Shown here one piece after another: positions 7,986 to 17,300 of a stretch of DNA of 64,000 nucleotides. Each line of letters starts with the position of its first letter. Position 1 is the first letter of the stretch. Origin of the DNA: Hamadaea sp013361475 (lineage in GTDB: Bacteria; Actinomycetota; Actinomycetes; Mycobacteriales; Micromonosporaceae); NCBI RefSeq assembly GCF_040654195.1, contig NZ_JBFAHM010000008.1:62001-126000 (forward strand), given 5' to 3'. A program made the translations under genes and the position numbers. Below the pieces are notes generated by a model. The model had not been told where the DNA came from. It searched no databases and saw nothing but the letters and a program-made list of their open reading frames with translations.

Positions 7986-8759
7986 TCAGATCGGCGGCCA
8001 GGGGAGGACGCGGCGATCCGGGTCGGGCTGTGGGAAGACGCCCAGCGTCGTGAGCATCCCGATCCGGTCGGCCAGCGCGGAGATCTCCGTGACGGTCAGG
8101 TGATCGTCGAGCAGCCCGTCGAGGCTCAGACCCAACAGATCGGCCCGGAGGTCGTCGGGGATCTCGCGACCGGCGAAGCCCCACAAGACGGTGCGCAGCT
8201 TGGATTCGCTGTGGAAGCAGATCCCGTGGTCGACGCCGTACAACCGGTCGCCCGCGGCGAGCACGTGCCCGCCCTTGCGATCGGCGTTGTTGACGACCGC
8301 GTCGAACAACGCCATCCGCGCCAGGGCCGGCAGATCCGCGTGCGCGAGCACGAACGCGTCGCCCTCCTCGTCGCGGGCGCTCGCGATCGGGAACCAGCCC
8401 TCGGGCACGGCGTACGCGGGGATGAAGCCGACCGGAGGCTCGTCCAGCTCGTCGATCCACAACTGGCACATGCCGGGTCCCAGTGGTCCGTCGCGCAGCA
8501 CCGTCGGCGGCACGACGTTCCAGCCGAGCGCCTCGCTCACCAGGTACGCGGCCACTTCGCGACCGGCGAGCGTACCGTCCGGGAAGTCCCACAGCGGGGC
8601 CTCTCCGCGTACCGGCTTGTAAACCGCGCGGGCCTCGGCGCCCTCATGGGTGAGGATCACGCGGAGCGTGGTGTTGGACGCGTCGACCAGGCGGCCCTCG
8701 ATCTCCATCTCACCGTGGACGAGAAGGGCCAGCGCCGGCTTATCGGCGGTGGTAGCCAT
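7986..8759 (-). CDS. SCO1664 family protein (PI3/4-kinase-like fold)
   Basis: A 257-residue protein of the actinobacterial family that I know as SCO1664. It carries kinase-like features: a lysine region AVYKPVRGEAPLWDFP, a catalytic-loop-like stretch ALFDAVVNNADRKGGHVL near residue 150 and an Asp in RLYGVDHGICFH, as in phosphatidylinositol-3/4-kinase-like enzymes. Its substrate is unknown. The start overlaps the end of the DUF3090 gene by 20 bases, so translation is coupled. The linkage with DUF3090 and mshC is conserved in actinobacteria. Confidence 0.9.
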   Translation of the reverse strand: MATTADKPALALLVHGEMEIEGRLVDASNTTLRVILTHEGAEARAVYKPVRGEAPLWDFPDGTLAGREVAAYLVSEALGWNVVPPTVLRDGPLGPGMCQLWIDELDEPPVGFIPAYAVPEGWFPIASARDEEGDAFVLAHADLPALARMALFDAVVNNADRKGGHVLAAGDRLYGVDHGICFHSESKLRTVLWGFAGREIPDDLRADLLGLSLDGLLDDHLTVTEISALADRIGMLTTLGVFPQPDPDRRVLPWPPI

Positions 8760-9312
8760 TGTTCCGCGGGCAGAGGTGACCGGCGGGGTCGAGCGGCTGA
8801 CCGCACAACGGGCACGGCGGGCGGCCGGCGGCGAGCACCCGCTTGGCGCGGTCGACGAAGTCCCGTACGCCTTGCGGCGTCAGGCGAACCCGCAGCCGAT
8901 CGAGATGGTCGGGGATCTCGCCGGCCTCGTCCTCGGGGGCGTCGGTCTCGGCGTCGGCGTCGAACTCGGCTTCCTCGACGGCGATCGCCTCGATGATGAC
9001 CGAGGTCTCCTCGACGTCGTAGGCCAGCCCGAGCGTGCCGACCCGGAACTCCTCCTCGACGGGGGAGTCGAGCGGCTCGTTGTCGACGATCGCCGACGAC
9101 TCCGGCAGTTTGAGCCCGAACCGGCTGTGCGCCTCGGCGAGCAGCTCCTCGAGCTTCTCGGCGAGCAACGACACCTGCACCTTTTCCAGCGCGACACTGA
9201 CCACCCGGCCCCCGCCGCGCGCCTGCAGGTAGAAAGTCCGCTCCCCGGGCGGACCCACGGTGCCGGCCACGAACCGCTCGGGCGGGTCGAACGCGAACAC
9301 CTGATGAGTCAT
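8740..9312 (-). CDS. DUF3090 family protein
   Basis: A 190-residue protein starting MTHQVFAFDPPERFVAGTVG, with a C-terminal zinc-ribbon-like tail CPLCGQPLDPAGHLCPR. This is the DUF3090 family, found almost only in actinobacteria beside the SCO1664 and mshC genes; its function is unknown. A TAAGGT box (9319-9324 complement) lies six bases upstream of the ATG, so the transcript is probably leaderless. It is divergent from mshC across 100 bases. Confidence 0.92.
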   Translation of the reverse strand: MTHQVFAFDPPERFVAGTVGPPGERTFYLQARGGGRVVSVALEKVQVSLLAEKLEELLAEAHSRFGLKLPESSAIVDNEPLDSPVEEEFRVGTLGLAYDVEETSVIIEAIAVEEAEFDADAETDAPEDEAGEIPDHLDRLRVRLTPQGVRDFVDRAKRVLAAGRPPCPLCGQPLDPAGHLCPRNNGYHRR

Positions 9313-9412
9313 GCTCCGACCTTAGCCTCCCGCATTCCCAACCGTGCACCCGGCGCGCTTGTTCCCGCCGCACCCAGGTGGGGCGTCGCCGGGGGCCGGA
9401 TAGGCTGGCGGA

Positions 9413-10651
9413 ATGGAATCATGGTCCGCTCCCGAGGTGCCCCGCCTGCCCGGCGCGGGCCAGCCGCTGTACCTGTTCGATTCGGCCCGCCGAGACAAGT
9501 TCCCGAGCCGGCCGGACGGCCGCGCCGGGCTCTACGTCTGCGGCATCACACCGTATGACGCGACCCACCTCGGGCATGCCGCCACGATGATCACCTTCGA
9601 CCTGGTGAACCGCCTCTGGCGCGACGCCGGGCATGAGGTCGTCTACGTCCAGAACGTCACCGACATCGACGATCCGCTGCTGGAGCGGGCCGCCCGCGAC
9701 CACGAGGACTGGGTCGTCCTGGCGATGCGGGAGACGGCGCTGTTCCGCGAGGACATGGAGGCGCTGCGGATCATCCCGCCGGAGCACTACGTCGGCGCGG
9801 TCGAGTCCATCCCGGTCATCGCGGAGAAGGTGCAGGAACTGCTCGAGCGGGGAGTGGCGTACCGGCTCGACGACGGGACCGGCGACGTCTACTTCGACAT
9901 CAGCGCCGCGCCCCGATTCGGTTACGAGTCCAACTTGTCGCGCGAGCAGATGCTGGCCTTCTTCGCCGAGCGCGGCGGCGACCCCGAGCGCGCCGGCAAG
10001 CGTGACGCCCTCGACCCGTTGCTGTGGCGCGGCGTACGCCCCGACGAGCCGTCGTGGCCGGGTGGTTCGCTCGGCCCGGGCCGCCCCGGCTGGCACATCG
10101 AGTGCGCCGTCATCGCGATGACGCTGATCGGCGACACCGTGGAGGTTCAGGGTGGCGGCAACGATCTGCTGTTCCCGCACCACGAATGTTCGGCCGCGCA
10201 CGCCGAGGTGCTCTCCGGCGTCGAGCCGTTCGCCCAGCACTACGTGCACGCCGGGATGATCGGGCTGCACGGCGAGAAGATGAGCAAGTCCCGGGGGAAT
10301 CTGGTCTTCGTCTCGCGTCTGCGGGCCGACCACGTCGACCCGAACGCGTTGCGGCTCGCCCTCGTCGCCGACCACTACCGCGCCGACCGTCAGTGGACCG
10401 ACGACCTGCTCAAGGCGGCCGAACAACGGCTGGCCCGCTGGCGAGCGGCCGCGTCGGCGCCCGCCGGCCCGTCCGGCGCCGCTCTCCTGGCCGGAGTACG
10501 CACGGCGCTCACCGACGACCTGGACACCCCGAAGGCGCTGGCGCTCGTCGACGAATGGGTCGACGGGGCACTGAGCGGCGAAGGCGACGACGCGGACGCC
10601 CCCGACCTGATGTCGTCGACCGTCGACGCCCTCCTCGGCGTCTACCTGTAG
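9413..10651 (+). CDS. mshC: mycothiol ligase MshC (Cys-GlcN-Ins ligase)
   Basis: The 412-residue enzyme joins cysteine to glucosaminyl-inositol using ATP, the third step of mycothiol synthesis. It is a class I synthetase fold related to CysRS. Cys43 in YVCGITPYD is a zinc ligand, TPYDATHLGHA stands for the HIGH motif, and KMSKS (EKMSKSRGN) is near residue 288. The cysteine pocket stretch LFPHHECSAAHAE is present. The length is that of MshC rather than of the longer CysRS. A TAGGCT box (9401-9406) ends six bases before the ATG, suggesting a leaderless mRNA. Confidence 0.97.
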   Translation: MESWSAPEVPRLPGAGQPLYLFDSARRDKFPSRPDGRAGLYVCGITPYDATHLGHAATMITFDLVNRLWRDAGHEVVYVQNVTDIDDPLLERAARDHEDWVVLAMRETALFREDMEALRIIPPEHYVGAVESIPVIAEKVQELLERGVAYRLDDGTGDVYFDISAAPRFGYESNLSREQMLAFFAERGGDPERAGKRDALDPLLWRGVRPDEPSWPGGSLGPGRPGWHIECAVIAMTLIGDTVEVQGGGNDLLFPHHECSAAHAEVLSGVEPFAQHYVHAGMIGLHGEKMSKSRGNLVFVSRLRADHVDPNALRLALVADHYRADRQWTDDLLKAAEQRLARWRAAASAPAGPSGAALLAGVRTALTDDLDTPKALALVDEWVDGALSGEGDDADAPDLMSSTVDALLGVYL

Positions 10652-10758
10652 CCCTCCACCCTCCGCCCGCCCCGCCCGCCTGGACTTACGGCCATGATCA
10701 ACTTGCCGGTCGTCCCGTGAGCTGAGCCACAGGCGTCCCATATGTCGGGATGCTTGTC

Positions 10759-10786
10759 TTGACTTATGAGACGACAGGCATAGCGT
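10759..10786 (+). promoter_or_regulatory. promoter of MFS gene, leaderless
   Basis: TTGACT (10759-10764) and TAGCGT (10781-10786) are spaced by 16 bp. The expected start of transcription falls on or next to the ATG at 10794, so the message would have no 5' leader. This supports the far-upstream start of the MFS gene even though no ribosome site is present. Confidence 0.6.
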
Positions 10787-10793
10787 CGGGATC

Positions 10794-12014
10794 ATGAGAT
10801 CAGCCCCCCGCGCTGACCGCACTCCTGGCGGCTCACGCAAGCGTTCCCCGGCTTGGTCCATGCTGGCCCTCGGAATGGCGGCGCAAGGCGCCAGCTGCGT
10901 CTTCATGTACGGCCTGCCGGTGCTCGTGCCGGTGCTCCGTGGGCACGGGCTCAGTCTCGGCCAGGCCGGTCTGATCGTGGGGGCACCCAGCGCCGGCATG
11001 CTGTTCACGCTGGTGGCCTGGGGCTGGGTCGCCGACCGGTTCGGCGAGCGGGTGACGATGTCGCTGGGGCAGGGGCTGGCAGGCGTCGTCCTGGCGATCG
11101 CCGCGGTGACCCATCCGTCGATTCCTGTCACCGGGCTGCTGTTGGGCCTGGCCGGAGCGTTGGGCTCGTCGGCGAACTCGGCCAGCGGCAAAGTGGTGCT
11201 CGGCTGGTTCCCGCCCGAGCGGCGCGGCGTCGCGATGGCGTTCCGGCAGGCCGCGCAGCCGCTCGGCATCGCGGTCGCGGCGCTGGCGCTGCCGCCGGTG
11301 GCCGCCGCGCACGGCCTGCCGGGGGCGTTGGGCGTACTGGCGGCGGTGTGCCTGGTGACGTCGGTGGTCGTGGCGATCTTCGTGGTCGACCCGCCCCGGG
11401 GAGCGGCGGCCGGACCGGCGAACGGGCGCAACCCGTACCGGCTGCCGGATCTGTGGCGCATCCACGGCGCCGCCATGCTGCTCGTCGTGCCGCAGTTCAC
11501 GACCGCGGCGTTCACCTACGACTACCTCGTCGCCGAGCGCGGCTGGGACGCCGCACTCGCCGGGCAGCTGCTGGCGGGCGTACAGATCTTCGGGGCGCTG
11601 TGCCGAGTCGCGTGTGGACGATGGTCCGACGCGGTCGGCAGCCGGCTGCGCCCCATGCGCCAGCTCGCCGTGGTCAACGGCCTGGTCGGCCTGCTGGCGG
11701 CGGCCGCCATCGAACTCGACCTCGGGCTCAGTCCAGCCCTGCTGATCGGCGCGCTCGTCGTCGCCATGGCGGGCAACGGCTTCGCGTTCACCGCCGTGGC
11801 CGAACTGGCCGGGTCGGCGTGGGCCGGGCGGGCGCTCGGCGTACACAACATGGTGCAGAACATCGTCGGTGCGCTCACGCCCGGCCTGATCGGCGCGCTG
11901 ATCGCGGGCAACGGCTATGCCGTGGGCATCGGGCTCGCCGCGCTGTTCGCGCTGGTGTCCGTGCCGATAACCCCCGCCGACCGCCGGCCCGTCGCCGAGC
12001 CCGCGGCCGCCTGA
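10794..12014 (+). CDS. MFS transporter
   Basis: A 406-residue major facilitator with about twelve hydrophobic segments. The loop 2-3 motif is seen as GWVADRFGERVTM near residue 80, and a second-half copy is CGRWSDAVGSRLRPM near 280. It would be a proton-driven exporter or uptake system; the substrate is unknown. The first 22 residues are basic and are encoded partly by a copy of the dispersed 40-bp repeat (10812-10851). An ATG at 10860 is an alternative start, but the promoter position favours 10794. Confidence 0.9.
   Translation: MRSAPRADRTPGGSRKRSPAWSMLALGMAAQGASCVFMYGLPVLVPVLRGHGLSLGQAGLIVGAPSAGMLFTLVAWGWVADRFGERVTMSLGQGLAGVVLAIAAVTHPSIPVTGLLLGLAGALGSSANSASGKVVLGWFPPERRGVAMAFRQAAQPLGIAVAALALPPVAAAHGLPGALGVLAAVCLVTSVVVAIFVVDPPRGAAAGPANGRNPYRLPDLWRIHGAAMLLVVPQFTTAAFTYDYLVAERGWDAALAGQLLAGVQIFGALCRVACGRWSDAVGSRLRPMRQLAVVNGLVGLLAAAAIELDLGLSPALLIGALVVAMAGNGFAFTAVAELAGSAWAGRALGVHNMVQNIVGALTPGLIGALIAGNGYAVGIGLAALFALVSVPITPADRRPVAEPAAA
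10812..10851 (-). repeat. dispersed 40-bp repeat, copy inside MFS N-terminus
   Basis: Read on the minus strand this is 37 of 40 bases identical to 62831-62870, sharing CGCTTGCG and GTGCGGTCAGC. On the plus strand it encodes residues 7-20 of the MFS transporter (TPGGSRKRSP). A repeat fused into the N-terminus of a gene suggests it has been inserted or has extended the reading frame. Confidence 0.75.
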
Positions 12015-12015
12015 T

Positions 12016-12408
12016 TCACCTCAGGGGTACGCCCGCGGCCACGTTCTTGCCGGTGGCGTCCTCGCCGGTGGGGTAGCCGCCGGCCGGTTCGCGCCCCTGG
12101 TCGAGCTGCTCACCGGCGGTCGCGATCTGGCCCGGGATCGGCTCCGGGAGTGCCTCCGTCCGGGGCAGCCGCACGGTGAGCAGCCCGTGATCCATCGTCG
12201 CGTCCACGTTGTCGGGGTCCACGTCGCCCGGCAGCTTCACCCGGCGGTCCAGCGCGGCCGGCGTGGCGTCGTCCTCGGACGCCACGACGATGCGCAGTTC
12301 CCGGTCGGCCACCTCGACGGCGACCTCTTCCGGTGCGACGCCGGGCAGGGCGGCCACCACCTCCCAGCCGCGCTCGGTCGGGCGTACCTCCACGGTCTCG
12401 TTCGTCAT
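12016..12408 (-). CDS. Hsp20/alpha-crystallin family small heat-shock protein
   Basis: A 130-residue protein with the alpha-crystallin core: WEVVAALPGVAPEEVAVEV, DRELRIVV, and the C-terminal strand DHGLLTVRLPR containing the conserved G-x-L motif. Small Hsps bind unfolding proteins without ATP. The ATG at 12408 is preceded by GGAGGTGG; a GTG nine bases upstream is less likely. The Gly/Pro-rich tail after residue 95 is unrelated to the core. It converges on the MFS gene with a one-base gap. Confidence 0.88.
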   Translation of the reverse strand: MTNETVEVRPTERGWEVVAALPGVAPEEVAVEVADRELRIVVASEDDATPAALDRRVKLPGDVDPDNVDATMDHGLLTVRLPRTEALPEPIPGQIATAGEQLDQGREPAGGYPTGEDATGKNVAAGVPLR

Positions 12409-12466
12409 CGTTCCCACCTCCGGGCGACCCTGTACCCGGCGGGTGCGAACACGTAACTCGACCTGG

Positions 12467-13312
12467 TCAGCCCAGGACCAGTCCCGGGTCGTCGTCGACG
12501 GAGTCGGGCCGCGGCGCCGGGATCTGGTAGTCCTCGGTCAGCGTCGTCATCGGGCCGGGCCAGGTCGACTGGGCGACCTCGATCGGGCGGTGCCGGTCGT
12601 CGTACGCGATGTGCAGCAGGTGCAGCACGGGCGTGTCGGGCCGCATCGCCAGCAGTTCGGACTCGTCCCGGGTGGGCAGCCGCGCGCTGAGGACGTCGGT
12701 GGCGGTGACGTAACGCCGCCCGGTGACCTCCTCGACCTCCTGGTAGAGCGGACGCCCGAACGCCTCCGCGCGTTCGATCCCGGAACCGTCGACATCGGAC
12801 GGCAGGAACCAGGACGCGCCCACCTCGACGGTCACCTGCGACACCGTGGTGTCCAGCGTCCGGACGAGATATCGGCGTACCACCAGGATTGTACCGTCGG
12901 GCACCCCGAACGCGTCGGTGACCTCGGCCGGCGCGGCCTCGCGACCGACGGACACGAGCTGCTGGCGGTAGCGCGCGGCCAGATCGGCGTGGTACCCGCG
13001 GTGCGCGCCGTAGCGGCCGCGCGCCAGCCGGTTGAGCCGGCGCCGGGTGCCTCGGACGTATGTGCCGGAGCCCGGCTTGGTGATCAGCAGCCCCTCGACC
13101 CGCAGCTGGTCGACGGTGCGCTGGATGGTCTGCTTCGCGACGCCGAACATCGTCGCCATGGCGGGGATGCTGGGCAGCCGTTCCCCGGCGGCCCAGTCGC
13201 CGCGTCGGATGCGGGCGCGCAGCGCGTCGGCGATCTGCCGGTGCGGGTACTCGGCGACGCCCGGATTGATCCCGGAAGTGCTCACCTCTGTCACAACCGG
13301 ATTGTGCCGCAC
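12467..13312 (-). CDS. GntR family regulator with UTRA domain
   Basis: A 281-residue HutC-type repressor. Residues 20-90 are the winged helix (YPHRQIADALRARIRRGDW, then PGSGTYVRG), and residues 110-265 are the UTRA ligand-binding domain (GTILVVRRYLVRTLD). It would bind a small effector, often a sugar, amino acid or nucleotide derivative. The GTG at 13312 is used here; a GTG at 13288 is an alternative. CCTAG-containing repeats lie just upstream (13326-13339). No clear target operon is adjacent, so it may regulate itself. Confidence 0.9.
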   Translation of the reverse strand: MRHNPVVTEVSTSGINPGVAEYPHRQIADALRARIRRGDWAAGERLPSIPAMATMFGVAKQTIQRTVDQLRVEGLLITKPGSGTYVRGTRRRLNRLARGRYGAHRGYHADLAARYRQQLVSVGREAAPAEVTDAFGVPDGTILVVRRYLVRTLDTTVSQVTVEVGASWFLPSDVDGSGIERAEAFGRPLYQEVEEVTGRRYVTATDVLSARLPTRDESELLAMRPDTPVLHLLHIAYDDRHRPIEVAQSTWPGPMTTLTEDYQIPAPRPDSVDDDPGLVLG

Positions 13313-13325
13313 GAATGTCCGAATA

Positions 13326-13339
13326 CCTAGATTCCTAGG
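13326..13339. promoter_or_regulatory. possible GntR operator with CCTAG repeats
   Basis: CCTAG and CCTAGG lie three bases apart (13326-13339), followed by ATTCTTTAGG. The block is locally AT-rich and sits 14-27 bases upstream of the GntR start, over its likely promoter. CTAG is rare in this GC-rich DNA, so a cluster is suggestive of a binding site. Confidence 0.4.
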
Positions 13340-13355
13340 ATTCTTTAGGCGTGGT

Positions 13356-13403
13356 GTTCTAAAGCGCGCAATTCGCCCAGAGGCCAGGTACGCGCTTTAG
13401 AAC
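13356..13403. terminator. 13-bp perfect inverted repeat at PAC2 gene end
   Basis: GTTCTAAAGCGCG (13356-13368) pairs exactly with CGCGCTTTAGAAC (13391-13403) around a 22-base loop. It starts eight bases after the PAC2 stop codon and lies upstream of the GntR gene, so it could end PAC2 transcription. No T-run follows. The same TTTAG core occurs in the GntR promoter, so it could also be an operator. Confidence 0.5.
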
Positions 13404-13410
13404 GGGTGTC

Positions 13411-14292
13411 TCAGAAGAGTCCGGCGGTAGGACCGGCCGGTCCGGAGTTGCCGCCGCCGCGGCGGCGCAGGTACTTCTCGAACTCGCTGGCGATCTCGTC
13501 GCCCGACAGCGGCTGCAGGCCGGCGTCGCCCGCGCGTTCCTCCAGCTCCCGCAGGTACTCACCCAGCTCGGCGTCCTGCTCGCCGGCGGCGCGGACCTTG
13601 TCCTCCCACTCGGCCGCCTCCTCGGCCAGGTCGCCGACGGGCACGGGGAGGTCGAGCACCTCCTCGATGCGGTGCAGCAGGGCGAGGGTCGCCTTCGGGC
13701 AGGGCGGGTTGTTCGCGTAGTGGGGAACGTGCACCCAGAACGACAACGACTCCAGCTCGGCCGTCTGCGCGGCGTCGTGCATCACCCCCACGATGCCGGT
13801 CGGGCCCTCGTAACGGGTCGGCAGCAGGTTGTAGCGCTGCATGGCCTCGGCGTTGGGGGAGCTGCCGCTGATCGGCAGCGGACGGCTGTAGGGCACGTCG
13901 GCCAGTAGCGCCCCGAGCAGCACGATCCGGCTGACCTCCAGGCTGTGGCACAGCTCCAGCACGTCGGCGCAGAAGCCGCGCCAGCGCATGTTGGGCTCGA
14001 TCCCGCGGATCAGCACGACGTCGCGGTCGGCCCCGGGTGGGCTGGCCACGAGGAACCGGGTCGTCGGCCACTCGATGCGCCGGGTGTCGCCGTCGACCAG
14101 GCTGATGTGCGGCCGGGTGACCTGGAAGTCGTAGTAATCCTCGGGGTCGACCGCCGCGACCTCTTTGGCGTCCCAGACCTGCTCCAGGTGGTCGAGGGCG
14201 CCGCTGGCCGCGTCGGCCGCGTCGTTCCAGCCCTCGAAGGCGGCCAGCGCCACCGGGTTGCGCAGGGTCGGCAGTCCGTCGAACTCGCTCAC
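13411..14292 (-). CDS. PAC2 family protein (proteasome assembly chaperone-like)
   Basis: A 293-residue protein with the PAC2 fold: ALAAFEGWNDAADAASGA at the N-terminus, DVVLIRGIEPNMRWRGFC, and LLGALLADVPYSRP. In actinobacteria this family is conserved next to metH and mshC (Rv2125 in M. tuberculosis) and its role is not settled. The C-terminus is acidic then Gly-rich. A TAGGGT box (14299-14304 complement) lies six bases before the GTG, so the mRNA is probably leaderless. It is divergent from metH. Confidence 0.92.
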   Translation of the reverse strand: MSEFDGLPTLRNPVALAAFEGWNDAADAASGALDHLEQVWDAKEVAAVDPEDYYDFQVTRPHISLVDGDTRRIEWPTTRFLVASPPGADRDVVLIRGIEPNMRWRGFCADVLELCHSLEVSRIVLLGALLADVPYSRPLPISGSSPNAEAMQRYNLLPTRYEGPTGIVGVMHDAAQTAELESLSFWVHVPHYANNPPCPKATLALLHRIEEVLDLPVPVGDLAEEAAEWEDKVRAAGEQDAELGEYLRELEERAGDAGLQPLSGDEIASEFEKYLRRRGGGNSGPAGPTAGLF

Positions 14293-14393
14293 CCCTACAC
14301 CCTAGTCCGCGGGACCGACGCGGCACCGTTCTCACAACCCGGGAGCCGGGCCGTGTCCGAAGGGTCGTCTGCCCGATTGGCTAGGCTTGCCGG

Positions 14394-17300
14394 GTGACCA
14401 ACGCCTTCCTCGCTGCTCTTCGTGATCGGATTCTCATCGCCGACGGTGCGATGGGGACCATGCTGCAGGCGGCCAATCCGACCATGGACGACTTCTCCGG
14501 GTTCGAGGGCTGTAACGAGGTCCTCAACGTGACCCGGCCCGACATCGTCCGGTCGGTGCACGAGGCGTACTTCGCGGCGGGCTCGGACTGCGTCGAGACG
14601 AACACCTTCGGCGCCAACTTCGCGGCGTTGGGCGAGTACGGGATCAGCGAGCGGATCTACGAGTACTCGCTGACCGGGGCCCAGATCGCGAAGGAGGTGG
14701 CGCACGGGTTCAGCACCCCTGACCGCCCCCGTTTCGTCATCGGCTCCGTCGGACCGGGCACGAAGCTGCCCACCCTCGGCCACGTGCCCTACGCGACACT
14801 GCGGGACGCGTACCAGGAGAATGTGCGCGGCCTGGTGGACGGCGGAGCGGACGCGATCCTTGTGGAGACGTGCCAGGACCTGCTGCAGACGAAGGCCGCG
14901 GTGATCGGCGCGAAGCGTGCGATCGCGGCGAGCGGGCGTGCGATCGCGCTGGTCTGCCAGGTGACCGTCGAGACCACCGGGACCATGCTCCTGGGCAGTG
15001 AGATCGGCGCGGCCCTGACCGCGCTGGAGCCGCTGGGCATCGACTTGATCGGCCTCAACTGCGCGACCGGCCCGGCCGAGATGACCGAGCACCTGCGCTA
15101 TCTCGCGCAGCACTCGCGGGTGCCGCTGTCGGTGATGCCGAACGCGGGCCTGCCCGAGCTGACGGCCGACGGCGCGCGCTATCCGCTGACCCCGGCGGAG
15201 TTGACCGAGGCGCTGGGCCGGTTCGTCAACGACTACGGCGCGCGGCTGATCGGCGGCTGCTGCGGCACGACCCCGGCGCACCTGGCCGCGGTCGTCGACG
15301 AGCTGCACGGCACGGCGCCGGCCGAGCGCGGCCCCCAGCCGGAGGCCGGCCTGGCCAGCCTCTACCACCACGTGCCGTTCCAGCAGGACGCGAGCGTGCT
15401 GATGGTGGGGGAGCGGACTAACGCGAACGGCTCGAAGGCGTTCCGGGAGGCGATGCTCGCCGCCGACTACAACGCGTGCATCGAGATCGCGCGGCAGCAG
15501 GCGCGCGACGGTTCCCACCTGCTCGACCTGTGCGTCGACTACGTCGGCCGGGACGGTGCGGTGGACATGCGTGAGCTGGCGGGCCGGTTCGCCACCGCGT
15601 CGACGCTGCCGATCATGCTCGACTCGACCGAGCCGGCCGTGCTCGAAGCGGGTCTGGAGATGCTCGGCGGCCGGTCGATCATCAACTCGGTGAACTTCGA
15701 GGACGGCGACGGGCCTACCTCGCGTTACGCGCGGGTCATGCCGGTCGTCCAGGAGCACGGCGCGGCGGTCGTCGCGCTGACCATCGACGAGGAGGGCCAG
15801 GCGCGTACGCGCGACTGGAAGGTCCGCATCGCGTCGCGCCTGATCGACGACCTGACCGGCCGCTGGGGACTGCGGCGCGAGGACATCTTCATCGACGCGC
15901 TCACCTTCCCGATCGCGACCGGGCAGGAGGAGACCCGCCGCGACGGCATCGAGACGATCGACGCCATCAAGGAGATCGCCTCGTTGTATCCGGGCGTCAA
16001 CTTCACGCTGGGCATCTCGAACGTGTCGTTCGGCCTCAACCCGGCCGCGCGGCAGGTGCTGAACTCGGTGTTCCTGCACGAGTGCCAGCAGGCCGGGCTG
16101 ACCAGCGCGATCGTGCACGCCTCGAAGATCCTGCCGATCGCCCGCATCCCGGAGGAGCAGCTCCAGGTCGCGCTGGACCTCGTCTACGACCGCCGCCGCT
16201 TCGCCGCCGACGGTTCGGTGGAGTACGACCCGCTCCAGCGCTACATCGAGCTGTTCGAGGGAGTGGACGCCGCTTCGGCCCGCGCTACCCGCGCTGAGGA
16301 GCTGGCGGCGCTGCCGCTGGAGGAGCGCCTGCAGCGGCGGATCGTCGACGGCGAGCGCAACGGTCTGGAGGCCGACCTCGACGCCGCGCTGGCGAACAAG
16401 TCCGCATTGGACATCGTCAACGAGATCCTGCTCGAAGGCATGAAGACCGTCGGCGACCTGTTCGGCTCCGGCCAGATGCAGCTGCCGTTCGTGTTGCAGT
16501 CCGCCGAGGTCATGAAGAACGCGGTGGCGTACCTGGAACCGCACATGGAGAAGTCGGACTCGTCCGGCAAGGGCACCATCGTGCTCGCGACCGTGCGCGG
16601 CGACGTCCACGACATCGGCAAGAACCTGGTCGACATCATCCTGTCCAACAACGGGTACACGGTGGTCAACCTCGGCATCAAGCAGCCGATCAACGCCATC
16701 CTCGACGCCGCCGAACAGCACGACGCCGACGTCATCGGCATGTCGGGCCTGCTGGTCAAGAGCACGGTCATCATGAAGGAGAACCTCGCCGAGATGCTCG
16801 CCCGCGGCCTGCACAGCCGCTGGCCCGTCATGCTCGGCGGGGCCGCGCTGACCCGCTCCTACGTCGAGGACGACCTGCGCGACCTGTTCGACGGCGGCGA
16901 AGTCCACTACGCCCGGGACGCCTTCGAAGGGCTCGCCCTCATGGACCGGGTGATGACCGCCAAGCGTACGGGGACGACCATCGTGGACCCGGCCCGCGAA
17001 GCCGCGCTGGCGGCCCGCCGGGAACGCCGGGCCAAGCACCGCGCGGTCGTCACGGCCGACCTGCCCGCCCTCGACGACGACACGGTACGCAGTGACGTCG
17101 CGACCGACGTGGACGTCCCGAAGCCGCCGTTCTTCGGCACCCGGGTCGTCAAAGGCATCCCGGTCGCCGACTACGCGTCCATGCTGGACGAACGAGCACT
17201 GTTCCTCGGCCAGTGGGGCCTGCGGGGCGCCCGCGCCGGCCAAGGACCCTCCTACGAGGAACTCGTCGAGACCGAAGGCCGGCCCCGGCTGCGCTACTGG

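Noticed and set aside
14293..14393. Cobalamin riboswitch upstream of metH
   Set aside because: The spacer is only 101 bp, carries the divergent PAC2 promoter, and the metH message appears leaderless, so there is no room for the ~200-nt element.
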